Source: Bacteriovorax sp.
Lineage (GTDB): Bacteria > Bdellovibrionota > Bacteriovoracia > Bacteriovoracales > Bacteriovoracaceae
Length of the DNA: 64,000 bases
Assembly: GCA_014378525.1 (NCBI GenBank)
Contig: JACMNL010000074.1
Coordinates: 22,059 to 86,058, forward strand
Reading direction: 5' to 3'
Each line of letters begins with the position of its first letter. Position 1 is the first letter of the stretch. A model generated the notes under the pieces. The model was not told the origin of the DNA. It worked only from the letters and a program-made list of their open reading frames with translations, and did not search any database. Of this stretch, positions 18,158-26,093 are shown piece by piece. A program made the translations under genes and the position numbers.

Positions 18158-18579
18158 GAAAGCTCTTTTACATAGATCGGTCTTCTGAGCATAAACATCG
18201 CCTTCAAAGCTGGATATAATAATTTATCTGTGAACTTGTTGCCAGTCGTGAACTCGATATCATCAACGACATTGCACGAATTTTTTCCAGTTCGCTCGAT
18301 TTTGTGAATGTGCTTCCATGATGTCATCGGAAACGGAATGATCGCACCGACATCGACGAAATAAATTTCATCTTCGTTTTCTACAAGATCTGTAATGTGA
18401 CTTACCCAGCGCTGGCCCGCTACTTTCAAGTGGACTTCATCACCTTTTTTGCATCCATCGAAACGAATGATTTCTAGTTTTACCAATGGTGGTTTCAGTG
18501 CTGCGAAGAGCTTCACATTAAATTGTGAAAACACACTGCGATAATCTTTATTGATAGGAGTTTTTATTAAAATGTTCAT
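18154..18579 (-). CDS. SRPBCC-fold ligand-binding protein (START-like)
   Basis: A 141-residue protein predicted to adopt the helix-grip SRPBCC fold: a long strand-rich middle (FDGCKKGDEVHLKVAG, SHITDLVENEDEIYFVDVG) and a final long helix (DKLLYPALKAMFMLRRPIYVKEL). It has no signal peptide, so it is cytosolic. Such proteins bind hydrophobic ligands or act as cyclases. The four-base overlap with phhA indicates an operon. A function in aromatic amino acid metabolism is suggested only by position. Confidence 0.7.
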   Translation of the reverse strand: MNILIKTPINKDYRSVFSQFNVKLFAALKPPLVKLEIIRFDGCKKGDEVHLKVAGQRWVSHITDLVENEDEIYFVDVGAIIPFPMTSWKHIHKIERTGKNSCNVVDDIEFTTGNKFTDKLLYPALKAMFMLRRPIYVKELS

Positions 18580-18724
18580 ATAGGAGTTTCTCGGTTTTTT
18601 TCACTATGAAAATGAGGTGAATTAGTGCTTAATTAAGCAATTGTTTTGATCGGTTATATGAAAAATTAAAATCTTTTAATCTGACATAAATGTCATTTTA
18701 ATGTCTATTACCGATACTAAGACT

Positions 18725-18967
18725 ATGAAAACGTTATGTGTATTATTATTTGCCGCTTTTCTGGCCATCGCTGTTGCAGAGGACTCACAAGTTACTGCTC
18801 CACCGGTAGTAGAAGCTCAACCAGCAGTGAATGTAGCTCCACGTGTAACGAAGAGTACCAAAGCTTACAAGCTTGCAAAAGAAGCTTGTGTGAAATCCAG
18901 CGATGGAAAGCTTAAGGGAAAAAAATTGACTGAATGTATTGTAAATTATCAAAAGGAAGCAAAATAA
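18725..18967 (+). CDS. Small secreted Cys-containing protein, PsiF-repeat-like
   Basis: An 80-residue protein with a signal peptide (MKTLCVLLFAAFLAIAVA) and a Pro/Val-rich linker. The C-terminal segment KLAKEACVKSSDGKLKGKKL followed by TECIVNYQKEAK resembles the PsiF repeat (two Cys about 16 residues apart). ATG 18725 is chosen over ATG 18701 because it begins the signal peptide directly. The next gene, 28 bases downstream, encodes a second protein of similar design. Function unknown; PsiF in E. coli is phosphate-starvation inducible. Confidence 0.65.
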   Translation: MKTLCVLLFAAFLAIAVAEDSQVTAPPVVEAQPAVNVAPRVTKSTKAYKLAKEACVKSSDGKLKGKKLTECIVNYQKEAK

Positions 18968-18995
18968 TTTGTTTCCCATAAACCTAGGGAGTTTT

Positions 18996-19217
18996 ATGAA
19001 ATCTTTATTAGTAATCGCACTTGCTCTTGTATCTGTTTCTTCTTTCGCAGCTGACCACAAAATGGATTCAAAAATGGATTCTCACAAAGCTGCTATGGAA
19101 GCATGCAAAGAACACTCAAAAGACAAAAAAGCATTCGACGCTTGTATTGCTGAGCACTCAAAAGCTGCTCCAGCTACAGAAGCTGCAGCTCCAACTGCTC
19201 CTGCTGCTAAAAAATAA
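18996..19217 (+). CDS. Small secreted Cys-containing protein, PsiF-repeat-like (paralogue)
   Basis: A 73-residue protein: signal peptide (MKSLLVIALALVSVSSFA), a Met/Asp/His-rich segment (DHKMDSKMDSHK), a helix with two Cys (AAMEACKEHSKDKKAFDACIAEH) and an Ala/Pro tail. ATG 18996 has AGGGAG upstream. The paired-Cys helix resembles the preceding gene product, so the two look like diverged duplicates. The Met/His-rich part could bind metal, and the following genes encode a two-component system of the kind often linked to metal stress; both are inferences. A clear terminator follows. Confidence 0.65.
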   Translation: MKSLLVIALALVSVSSFAADHKMDSKMDSHKAAMEACKEHSKDKKAFDACIAEHSKAAPATEAAAPTAPAAKK

Positions 19218-19244
19218 TTTCAGATTTAAATCTAGAATTTATAT

Positions 19245-19272
19245 GGGGAACTCATTGAGTTCCCCTTTTTAT
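19245..19272 (+). terminator. Rho-independent terminator
   Basis: Stem GGGGAACTC (19245-19253), loop ATT, GAGTTCCCC (19257-19265), then TTTTTATTTT. It ends the transcript of the two small secreted proteins, 18 bases before the next response regulator gene. Confidence 0.85.
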
Positions 19273-19289
19273 TTTCATATACTGAGCAT

Positions 19290-19958
19290 ATGAGAATTCT
19301 AATAGTCGAAGACCAGCCAAAAATGGCAAGTTTTATTAAAAAAGGCCTGACTGCTCACGGATACATTGTCGACATTTCTGAAACAGGAATGGGCGCTGAA
19401 GGTATGGTCGTGGAAAACGAATACGACCTGATCGTTCTTGACGTCAATCTTCCGGATCAAAACGGAATGGATACAGCAAGACATCTTCGCCGCGACGGCT
19501 GCCGCATGCCGATCCTGATGCTTACAGCACTCTCAACAACCAAAGATAAAATTCACGGACTCGATTCAGGTGCAGATGATTATCTCACTAAGCCTTTCGA
19601 CTTCGAAGAACTTCTCGCTCGCGTTCGTGCACTGTTGAGAAGAAATAACGGAAGCGAAAATTCCAAACTTCGTTTCGGTGATATCGAACTCGACCTGGTT
19701 CAAAGAAGAGTTGTGAGAAACAACACAGAAGTGAATTTAACGGCAAAGGAATTTTCGCTTTTAGAATACTTCATGAGAAATCCCAAGCGTCCCATCACCC
19801 GCGTAGAAATCAGCGAACACGTGTGGGATGTTAATTTCGATACCAACACCAACATCATCGATGTTTATATCAATATGCTGAGAAAAAAAATCGACTCACC
19901 ATTTGATAAAAAAATGATCCATACTATGGTGGGCTTTGGTTACATCCTTAAAGATTAA
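19290..19958 (+). CDS. OmpR-family response regulator (CusR/CopR-like)
   Basis: A 222-residue regulator. The receiver domain has E7/D8, phospho-acceptor D51 in LIVLDVNLP, T79 and K101 (LTKPF). The winged-helix domain spans about 125-222 and ends HTMVGFGYILKD. The sequence is closest in style to the CusR/CopR/QseB group. It lies two bases before its histidine kinase. The small Met/His-rich secreted proteins upstream make a metal-stress role possible but unproven. Confidence 0.93.
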   Translation: MRILIVEDQPKMASFIKKGLTAHGYIVDISETGMGAEGMVVENEYDLIVLDVNLPDQNGMDTARHLRRDGCRMPILMLTALSTTKDKIHGLDSGADDYLTKPFDFEELLARVRALLRRNNGSENSKLRFGDIELDLVQRRVVRNNTEVNLTAKEFSLLEYFMRNPKRPITRVEISEHVWDVNFDTNTNIIDVYINMLRKKIDSPFDKKMIHTMVGFGYILKD

Positions 19959-19960
19959 AT

Positions 19961-21415
19961 ATGAACTTCCTGCATAAGATCAGTCTTAAGTTAAGGCTGA
20001 CACTTCTTTTCGGCCTCATCTTCACCGGAATGCTTTCGGGATTCTGTTATATTTTATACTCGCAGTTTTCCAAATTGCAGATTGCAGAGTTCGACACCAA
20101 ACTTTACAACTACGCTATCGATATCGCCGAATCTCTCGACGTGGATAAATACGGTGACGTGGAATTCGATTCAAACATTTTAAAGCTGAATGAAAAAATT
20201 CTCCCTTTCACTCTAAAAAATAGTTTTATTTCCGTGATGGATATCAACGGACATATCATTGAAATGCGCCCTGTTTTGCAGGAAAACCAGATCGAGCATT
20301 TGAGTGATGCCATTCTCTCTAAGGTTTTAAGAAGTGGTGCAAGTTTCTCTACTATGTATTATGAAACTGTCACGCATAGAGTTATCAATTATCTTCTGCC
20401 GGTACTTCATAAAGACACTCCGCTGATCCTGCAGATTTCTGTTCCGGAATCAGACTTTCTTATTATCAACAGAAACCTGGTTAAGTTTTTTTACATCAGT
20501 GTACCTGCAATGCTGGTTCTCTCGCTGATGATTGGATATTTTTTCGTGGGCCGGGCGCTTAGACCGATGATGGAAATTATAGCAAAAACCAAAATGATCG
20601 AAGTTTCAAATCTTGAAGAGCGTGTTCCTGTTCCGGAGAGTAAGGATGAGATCTGGCAGCTTGCCGATACCATTAACCATTTGCTCAGCCGTCTCGATGA
20701 AACATTCACTGCGCAGGAAAGATTTATTCAGGATGCTTCACACCAGTTGAAAACCCCGCTTACGATTATGAAAGGTGAGCTGGAAGTTTTTAAGTCTGAA
20801 GAAAAATCAGAAGAAGAAATTTCAATCTTCCTCGACAGTATGGCCCAGGAAATTAATTTCCTGACTCAGTTAACGAACAATCTTCTCATCCTTGCTCGGG
20901 TGGATAGTGGAACTGAAAAATTAAGCTTAACTACTAACCGTCTGGATGAAGTGGTGATCTCGCAAATTTCCCGACTGTCGAAATTCGCCAACCTTAAAAA
21001 GATTTCAATGCAGATTAATTTCGATTCTTTTTATTCAGCTTCTGAAAGTGATCTTACGGTAATGTCTGACCGCGATTTACTCGGTGTTGTTTTTTACAAC
21101 CTGATCGAAAACGCCATCAAGTATTCACCGGAAGGATCGACTGTGACGATCGCAGGATACAATACGCCTCAGACGCTGCATGTGACGATTGAGGATGAGG
21201 GCGAGGGAATTGATGAAGGTGACATCGAAAAAATCTTCGATCGCTTTTATCGCATGCAAAAGAATGCTACGAAAGCTCAGGGGAGCGGTTTAGGCCTTGC
21301 TATCTGTAAAGTTGTTGCGGATTCACTCCACGCCAGAATCTGGGCGGAAAATATCGAGACGGGAACAAGATTTCATTTTGAAATGCCTAAGCAGCTTTTA
21401 GATAAAAGCACTTAA
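19961..21415 (+). CDS. Sensor histidine kinase (CusS-like layout)
   Basis: A 484-residue kinase with transmembrane helices near 13-33 and 176-196, a periplasmic sensor of about 140 residues, HAMP (about 197-249), DHp with H261 in DASHQLKTPL and HATPase with NLIENAIKYSPEG and GSGLGLAI. The order and H-box fit the CusS/QseC group. It is the partner of the regulator two bases upstream. The last 29 bases overlap the 3' end of an opposite-strand gene. Confidence 0.92.
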   Translation: MNFLHKISLKLRLTLLFGLIFTGMLSGFCYILYSQFSKLQIAEFDTKLYNYAIDIAESLDVDKYGDVEFDSNILKLNEKILPFTLKNSFISVMDINGHIIEMRPVLQENQIEHLSDAILSKVLRSGASFSTMYYETVTHRVINYLLPVLHKDTPLILQISVPESDFLIINRNLVKFFYISVPAMLVLSLMIGYFFVGRALRPMMEIIAKTKMIEVSNLEERVPVPESKDEIWQLADTINHLLSRLDETFTAQERFIQDASHQLKTPLTIMKGELEVFKSEEKSEEEISIFLDSMAQEINFLTQLTNNLLILARVDSGTEKLSLTTNRLDEVVISQISRLSKFANLKKISMQINFDSFYSASESDLTVMSDRDLLGVVFYNLIENAIKYSPEGSTVTIAGYNTPQTLHVTIEDEGEGIDEGDIEKIFDRFYRMQKNATKAQGSGLGLAICKVVADSLHARIWAENIETGTRFHFEMPKQLLDKST

Positions 21416-21926
21416 TCTTTTCGTTGCTGTAAAGCGTACTGAAAGGTGCCAGCCAGCAGTTTTCTTTCACGCGAAAGACAATCTTATGGTCAGCAGTTTT
21501 TGGTGAAGTCTTTAACATTGTTTTTGGAAACAAGGCCAGTGGAGATCCTGCGAATTGGAATTCAAGTTTTTTATTTGCCGGAAGTTTGCCGGAGTATAAA
21601 GCAGCAAGACAGATATAAGCTCCATAGTCGTGAGCTTCAATCACCATCGTATCCGATTTACATTTTTTAATCTGCTCTATTAATTCCTGTGCATCTACAT
21701 TGAGTGCGAATGGATTAATGTGGCGGTAGTTATTTAACATTTTTCTGTGACGAGTAGAGAGCTGCTTTTTTTCTTCAGCAGAAAAATTAAGAAAATCCCA
21801 TGAAGACATGATCGTCTGATCAAAGCCTGCTTCCAGCGGTTCTGCATAATACGACATCAGTGTTTTTTGTTCACCACGAGCTATCGCTGAAAACAAAATC
21901 TTGCCTTTGAAGTTATGAGACTGCAT
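21387..21926 (-). CDS. Unknown protein with possible alpha/beta-hydrolase core
   Basis: A 179-residue protein without a signal peptide. The stretch MVIEAHDYGAYICLAALYSG has the strand-turn-helix shape of an alpha/beta-hydrolase nucleophile elbow, but the elbow reads AHDYGAY and not GxSxG, with Asp in place of the usual Ser. A later QFAGSPLALFPKTML could be the next strand and loop. It overlaps the kinase 3' end by 29 bases on the opposite strand. It may be a short, divergent hydrolase or an unrelated protein; no family is assigned. Confidence 0.5.
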   Translation of the reverse strand: MQSHNFKGKILFSAIARGEQKTLMSYYAEPLEAGFDQTIMSSWDFLNFSAEEKKQLSTRHRKMLNNYRHINPFALNVDAQELIEQIKKCKSDTMVIEAHDYGAYICLAALYSGKLPANKKLEFQFAGSPLALFPKTMLKTSPKTADHKIVFRVKENCWLAPFSTLYSNEKIKCFYLKAA

Positions 21927-22104
21927 TGGAGTGTCCTTGTAAAAGGGGGGAATTCCCTAATAATAAACCCTTTCGGTAAAGTTTTAAAAAAGCTTAGTTT
22001 TACTCATCATGAGGTCGGCTTATCGGCAACTTATTGCTGGTGAAGTCTTTTTATTTATGCCTCAGATTGTGGTAAATCGCTTTTTGGGGAGATATAATAG
22101 GGCC

Positions 22105-22662
22105 ATGAAAAAATTTATAAATACAAAACTCTTTGTCGCGATCATCTTTTTTTGTGCCGGCTTTCTGGTGAATCACCTGCTGGTAAAATTTGTTCACAAT
22201 CCAGGCAGAGGTATTGGTTTCAGCATGAATAACCAGAATTCTCAAAACTCCGGTGAGCGTGTACCGGTCAATCCTGACGACTTTGACCAGGCGAAGATGA
22301 TTGAGACTATCCAGCGTATGCAGAATGAAACAATGGATGGTTTTGACAGTCTGGAGAAGGACCTGAAGGATGCAGGAAATAGCGGTGGTGCAGGTGTCTT
22401 AAAAGAACACGAAGATGATAAGTTTGTTTATTATGAGATTCCCCTTAAAGGACATGATGGTACAAACCATAAACTTAATGTCGAAATTAAAAATGGCCTG
22501 GTGAGAGTGAGCGAAGATTCGAAAGATCAGGGTGGAAATTCCATGACTGAATCTTCTTCCGAGCGTATGTTCACTTTAGACCCGAGAAGAGTTGATGCTG
22601 ATAAGGCGGAAGTTTTGAACGGGAACGATAAAATAGTTATTAAGATTCCGAAAAAGCACTAG
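22105..22662 (+). CDS. Membrane-anchored protein with Hsp20/alpha-crystallin-like domain
   Basis: A 185-residue protein with an N-terminal membrane anchor (FVAIIFFCAGFLVNHLLV). A Gln/Asn/Ser linker, a coiled-coil-like stretch (TIQRMQNETMDGFDSLEKDL) and a C-terminal beta domain (about 105-185) resembling small heat-shock proteins follow: YYEIPLKG, LNVEIKNGLVRVS, and KIVIKIPKKH near the end. ATG 22105 is chosen because the anchor begins there; an upstream in-frame start at 22009 would add a non-conserved leader. A TATAAT at 22093-22098 lies too close for a normal leader. It is followed eight bases later by a YceI gene. Confidence 0.6.
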   Translation: MKKFINTKLFVAIIFFCAGFLVNHLLVKFVHNPGRGIGFSMNNQNSQNSGERVPVNPDDFDQAKMIETIQRMQNETMDGFDSLEKDLKDAGNSGGAGVLKEHEDDKFVYYEIPLKGHDGTNHKLNVEIKNGLVRVSEDSKDQGGNSMTESSSERMFTLDPRRVDADKAEVLNGNDKIVIKIPKKH

Positions 22663-22669
22663 AGGATTT

Positions 22670-23401
22670 ATGAAAAAATATTTGTTGTTACTTTTTGTTT
22701 TAGCACTGGCATTTTCATATGCTGTTCATGCCAAAGAACTTGAAATCGTCTCCGAACACTCACGCATCGCTTTTGATGTCGATTATATGCTGATGACTAA
22801 AGTTGAAGGGCAGTTCAAAAAATATACAGGTCTATTTGAAATGAATACACCTGAAGATATTTTATTAAACGTTCGCGTGGCCATCACGGGAAACAGTGTC
22901 GACACGAATGACGGGAAAAGAGATTTCCATTTAAGAGGGCAGGAATTTTTTTTCGTAGCTAATTATCCGGAAATTACTTTCAGGGCTAAAGGCCCTGTGA
23001 AGATTGCTTCGGGAGAAAAATTTAAACTTCCGGGTGAGATTACAATGAGAGGAATTTCAAAACCTCTGGTCCTCGACGGTGTCTATAAAGGAAAAATTAA
23101 AGATCCATGGGGAAAAGAAAACTATTTCTTCACTCTTACCGGTGAACTAAACCGCAAAGATTTTGAAATGGTCTGGAACCAGAAAATGGACAACGGTGGA
23201 GTGCTGGTTGGAGATATGGTCAGACTTAGCATGACAATTCAATCGCAGGTGATCGGGGACAAGACTCCGTTTTCAACTCACATGGTTCCTAGTACAAAAG
23301 GGATTATTGAGAGGAAAGAATTGAAGGAGGGGAAGATTAAGAAACTTTCTACTTCGACAGATCCGAAAGATTATCCGGCGTCAAAAGAACCAAAGAAATA
23401 A
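22670..23401 (+). CDS. YceI-family periplasmic protein
   Basis: A 243-residue secreted protein with a signal peptide (about 1-21, ending VHA). The YceI lipocalin-like barrel shows EHSRIAFDVDYMLMTKVEGQFK near the start, DGKRDFHLRGQEFFFVANYPEITF in the middle and RKDFEMVWN near the end. The family binds isoprenoid or other long hydrophobic molecules in the periplasm. The charged C-terminal tail (ERKELKEGKIKKLSTS) extends past the usual domain. It lies in a likely operon with the Hsp20-like anchor protein. Confidence 0.88.
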   Translation: MKKYLLLLFVLALAFSYAVHAKELEIVSEHSRIAFDVDYMLMTKVEGQFKKYTGLFEMNTPEDILLNVRVAITGNSVDTNDGKRDFHLRGQEFFFVANYPEITFRAKGPVKIASGEKFKLPGEITMRGISKPLVLDGVYKGKIKDPWGKENYFFTLTGELNRKDFEMVWNQKMDNGGVLVGDMVRLSMTIQSQVIGDKTPFSTHMVPSTKGIIERKELKEGKIKKLSTSTDPKDYPASKEPKK

Positions 23402-23430
23402 TTGGAGGCACCAACCCGGTTCCTCCAATT
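23400..23430. terminator. Hairpin between convergent genes
   Basis: Arms AATTGGAGG (23400-23408) and CCTCCAATT (23422-23430) enclose a 13-base loop between the YceI gene (+) and tyrS (-). T-runs are weak, so it may be only a partial terminator. Confidence 0.55.
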
Positions 23431-23435
23431 TATAA

Positions 23436-24713
23436 TCAGATAAATTTTACTACGCAGTAATTCTTTTTACCTTTCCTCACAACCATACAAGTCTCACTGG
23501 CCAAATGTACCTCAGTAAGCTTCACAGTCATATCAGGAATCGTATCATTGTTAAGATAAACACCTTTTTGCTCAACAGATCTCTTCGCTTCACCTTTACT
23601 AGGGAAGAGTGGAGTCTGAACCAGAAGATCCAAAACCAGAATACCATTTTTTAAATCGTCACGTTTCAATTCAACAGACGGAACATCTTTGAAAATCGCA
23701 TTGAGATCTTTATCTTTCAGGTTTTCAATTTTTTCACCGAAGAAAATTCTTGTTGCTGACATAGCACCATCAAGACCTGCTTGACCGTGGACCAGTTTTA
23801 CAACTTCTGCAGCAAGAGTTTTCTGAGCTTCTCTTAAATGCGGTTCTGTTTTTGTTTTTTCTTCAAGAACAGCAATTTGATCAAGAGCTAAAAACGTAAA
23901 ATACTTTAAGTACTTCACGACAGAAGTGTCGTCACTGTTTAAAAGGTATTGGTACATCTGATAAGGAGAAGTCATTTCTGGATCCAGGTAGATCGCTGTT
24001 CCACCTTCTGACTTACCAAATTTATTTCCATTTGAATCAACGACCAGAGGAATAACTAAACCGTAAACCTGTTTTGCGTCCATCTTTCTTGTGTAGTCGA
24101 TCCCGGCCGTAATGTTACCCCATTGATCGCCGCCACCCATTTGTAAAATAACATCATGGTGAAGAGCGAGGTGACGGAAGTCGTAGGCCTGAAGCATCTG
24201 ATAGCAGAATTCTGTAAAACTTAGTCCTACTTCAGAATCAATTCTATTTTTAACCGAGTCTTTTGCAAGCATTTCTGTAATACGAAATCTTTTACCGACA
24301 TCGCGAAGAAATTCTATGAATGTAAATTTCCCCATCCAGTCATAGTTGTTCACCATGATCGCAGGATTTGATCCTTCGAAATTTAAAATAGATTTGAATT
24401 GTTTTTTCTGTGCTTCGATATTTACAGCGATCACTTCTTCAGTCAGTAAAACTCGCTCTGTACTTTTTCCTGAAGGGTCACCGATCATACCAGTGGCACC
24501 GCCGAGGACGACCACTGGCCTATGGCCGGCGTCTTGAAAGCGCTTCATTGTGATCATAGCAAAAAGATTTCCGATTTGAAGAGACTTCGCTGTTGGATCA
24601 TAGCCGATATAAAAAGAAATCTTTTTTGTATTTAGTATTTCTTTAATTTCGGGGTTTGAAACGTCTGCAACCAGACCGCGTGCTTCTAATTCTTCGTAAA
24701 ATTTCATCGTCAT
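23436..24713 (-). CDS. tyrS: Tyrosyl-tRNA synthetase
   Basis: A 425-residue class I synthetase that charges tRNA-Tyr. Visible features are GYDPTAKSLQIGNL (the HIGH region), YQMLQAYDF, GGDQWGNI, KFGKSEGGTAIYLD (the KMSKS region) and a C-terminal S4-type RNA-binding domain with SKGEAKRSVEQKGVYLNN. The HIGH region reads QIGN where the classical enzyme has HIGH, so both histidines are changed. The second change (His to Asn) is seen in other bacterial enzymes; the first (His to Gln) is unusual. Two ATGs six bases apart are possible; the second has AAAGG at better spacing. Confidence 0.95.
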   Translation of the reverse strand: MTMKFYEELEARGLVADVSNPEIKEILNTKKISFYIGYDPTAKSLQIGNLFAMITMKRFQDAGHRPVVVLGGATGMIGDPSGKSTERVLLTEEVIAVNIEAQKKQFKSILNFEGSNPAIMVNNYDWMGKFTFIEFLRDVGKRFRITEMLAKDSVKNRIDSEVGLSFTEFCYQMLQAYDFRHLALHHDVILQMGGGDQWGNITAGIDYTRKMDAKQVYGLVIPLVVDSNGNKFGKSEGGTAIYLDPEMTSPYQMYQYLLNSDDTSVVKYLKYFTFLALDQIAVLEEKTKTEPHLREAQKTLAAEVVKLVHGQAGLDGAMSATRIFFGEKIENLKDKDLNAIFKDVPSVELKRDDLKNGILVLDLLVQTPLFPSKGEAKRSVEQKGVYLNNDTIPDMTVKLTEVHLASETCMVVRKGKKNYCVVKFI

Positions 24714-24767
24714 AATCCTTTGGTGATTAAAGGATTATGACAGAAAAATGGTAATAAGAGAATCTTG

Positions 24768-25190
24768 TTATTTAAGGAATGACTGTAAATCCTGGTTTAA
24801 AGAGTCTAAACGCTTAGAGTAATCCTGTAGAGTCGCATAGTCGGGCTGAATTTCTTTTCTCTCCAGTGACTCGCGCCCTTCACGAATGTCCTGAAAACGG
24901 GCCACGAAACCAACATGAGCGTACTCTGCATCTTCTTTTTTTGAATCATCCTGAGCGCTATAACGGTCGTTGGCCTGAGCTGCTACTAATGTTATCAAGG
25001 CCAGAGCTTTTTGTTGTTTTTCAGAAATGCTTTTATCAAGATCTTTTAACCAAAGAGTCTCGGTTGCCTGAATTTTTCCTTCAGTAATATCTCGCTGGAT
25101 ATCATCATTAAGGCCCGTGGCCTGAGCAGCTTTTGCTTGAGAAAATAGTGAAGTCGTTGCCAGGATTGAAAAGATTAAAAGTGCTTTCAT
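24768..25190 (-). CDS. Unknown small periplasmic protein
   Basis: A 140-residue protein with a signal peptide (about 1-21, ending AKA) and a mostly helical, charged mature part. The tail has heptad-like spacing (YATLQDYSKRLDSLNQDLQSFL), suggesting a coiled coil. No family is recognised. It lies alone behind tyrS on the minus strand; the 166 bases upstream show nothing definite. Confidence 0.65.
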   Translation of the reverse strand: MKALLIFSILATTSLFSQAKAAQATGLNDDIQRDITEGKIQATETLWLKDLDKSISEKQQKALALITLVAAQANDRYSAQDDSKKEDAEYAHVGFVARFQDIREGRESLERKEIQPDYATLQDYSKRLDSLNQDLQSFLK

Positions 25191-25356
25191 AAATTCTCCA
25201 GATGCTTGTTAGTCATACAGTCGTTAAAAGTTTAGACAGTTGTTCGCCTTTCTCGCTCACCCTAAGAGCTGGATTGTTTACGGGAAAGAGGAGCTTTACC
25301 TAGTCATATTGCACTAGAGATGCCAAACTTACGTGAAGCCTTTTTTTGGAGAGATT

Positions 25357-25704
25357 ATGTATATTATTTTAAAAGTTCTGATCACAGCACTGGTGGTAGT
25401 TGGTATTTCCGAGATTGGTAAACGATTTAGTTTTGCGGCAGGTATTCTTGCCTCACTTCCACTAACTTCAATCCTGGCCTTTATCTGGCTTTATCAGGAC
25501 ACTAAAAATACAGTTGAGATCATCAATCTTTCTTATGTCATTTTCTGGATGGTTATTCCTTCATTGTTTTTCTTTCTCGCTCTGCCTTTTTTATTAAAGA
25601 TGGGATGGAGATTTTATCCGGCGTTATTAACGAGTGGTATTTTGATGTTCGGAGTGTATTCAGTTTACACTATCGTACTTAATAAGTTCGGAGTGAAGCT
25701 TTAG
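25357..25704 (+). CDS. DUF3147-like small integral membrane protein
   Basis: A 115-residue protein with four predicted membrane helices. The segment GKRFSFAAGILASLPLTSI and the following WLYQDT match the DUF3147 family, whose function is unknown. ATG 25357 is selected because GGAGAG lies just before it; the longer frame from 25333 lacks such a site. The next gene starts two bases after its stop, so the two form an operon. Confidence 0.75.
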   Translation: MYIILKVLITALVVVGISEIGKRFSFAAGILASLPLTSILAFIWLYQDTKNTVEIINLSYVIFWMVIPSLFFFLALPFLLKMGWRFYPALLTSGILMFGVYSVYTIVLNKFGVKL

Positions 25705-25706
25705 TA

Positions 25707-26078
25707 ATGAACGATCCGAACAAAATCGTTTTTTATGATGGAGAGTGCGGTTTATGCCAGCGCTCGATTGCGATCATTTCAAAGTGGGATAAGGATAAAA
25801 AATTATCCTATGCTCCACTTAATGGTGAGACATATAAAAAACATTTTAACCAGATGAGTGACATGACAACTGTCGTATATTTTTCCGATGGAAAACTTTT
25901 TACTAAGAGTGATGCGATCATTGAAATTGGATCAGACCTAGGCGGATGGAAAAAAGCATTGCTCTTCTTAAAAGTCATTCCTCGTTTCATTCGGGATGCA
26001 GTCTATAATAGCATTGCGAGTAATCGAAAAAAAGTTTCATGCATCATACTCACAAGAGATGAACGTTTTTTGAAATAA
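25707..26078 (+). CDS. DCC-family thiol-disulfide oxidoreductase-like protein (DUF393)
   Basis: A 123-residue cytosolic protein starting with the DCC-family signature FYDGECGLC, whose CxxC motif (C14 and C17) suggests thiol redox chemistry. The rest follows the family pattern: PLNGETYKKHF, then YFSDGKLFTKSDAIIEIG and a hydrophobic IPRFIRDAVYN. These proteins are poorly characterised. It is coupled to the membrane protein upstream, and a CDF transporter gene starts 15 bases downstream. Confidence 0.85.
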   Translation: MNDPNKIVFYDGECGLCQRSIAIISKWDKDKKLSYAPLNGETYKKHFNQMSDMTTVVYFSDGKLFTKSDAIIEIGSDLGGWKKALLFLKVIPRFIRDAVYNSIASNRKKVSCIILTRDERFLK

Positions 26079-26093
26079 ATCAGTTTATCTGTT

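Noticed and set aside
21948..21957. GGGAATTCCC palindrome in the region before the Hsp20-like gene
   Set aside because: Ten bases of palindrome next to a G-run can occur by chance; there is no second copy or spacing that suggests an operator.
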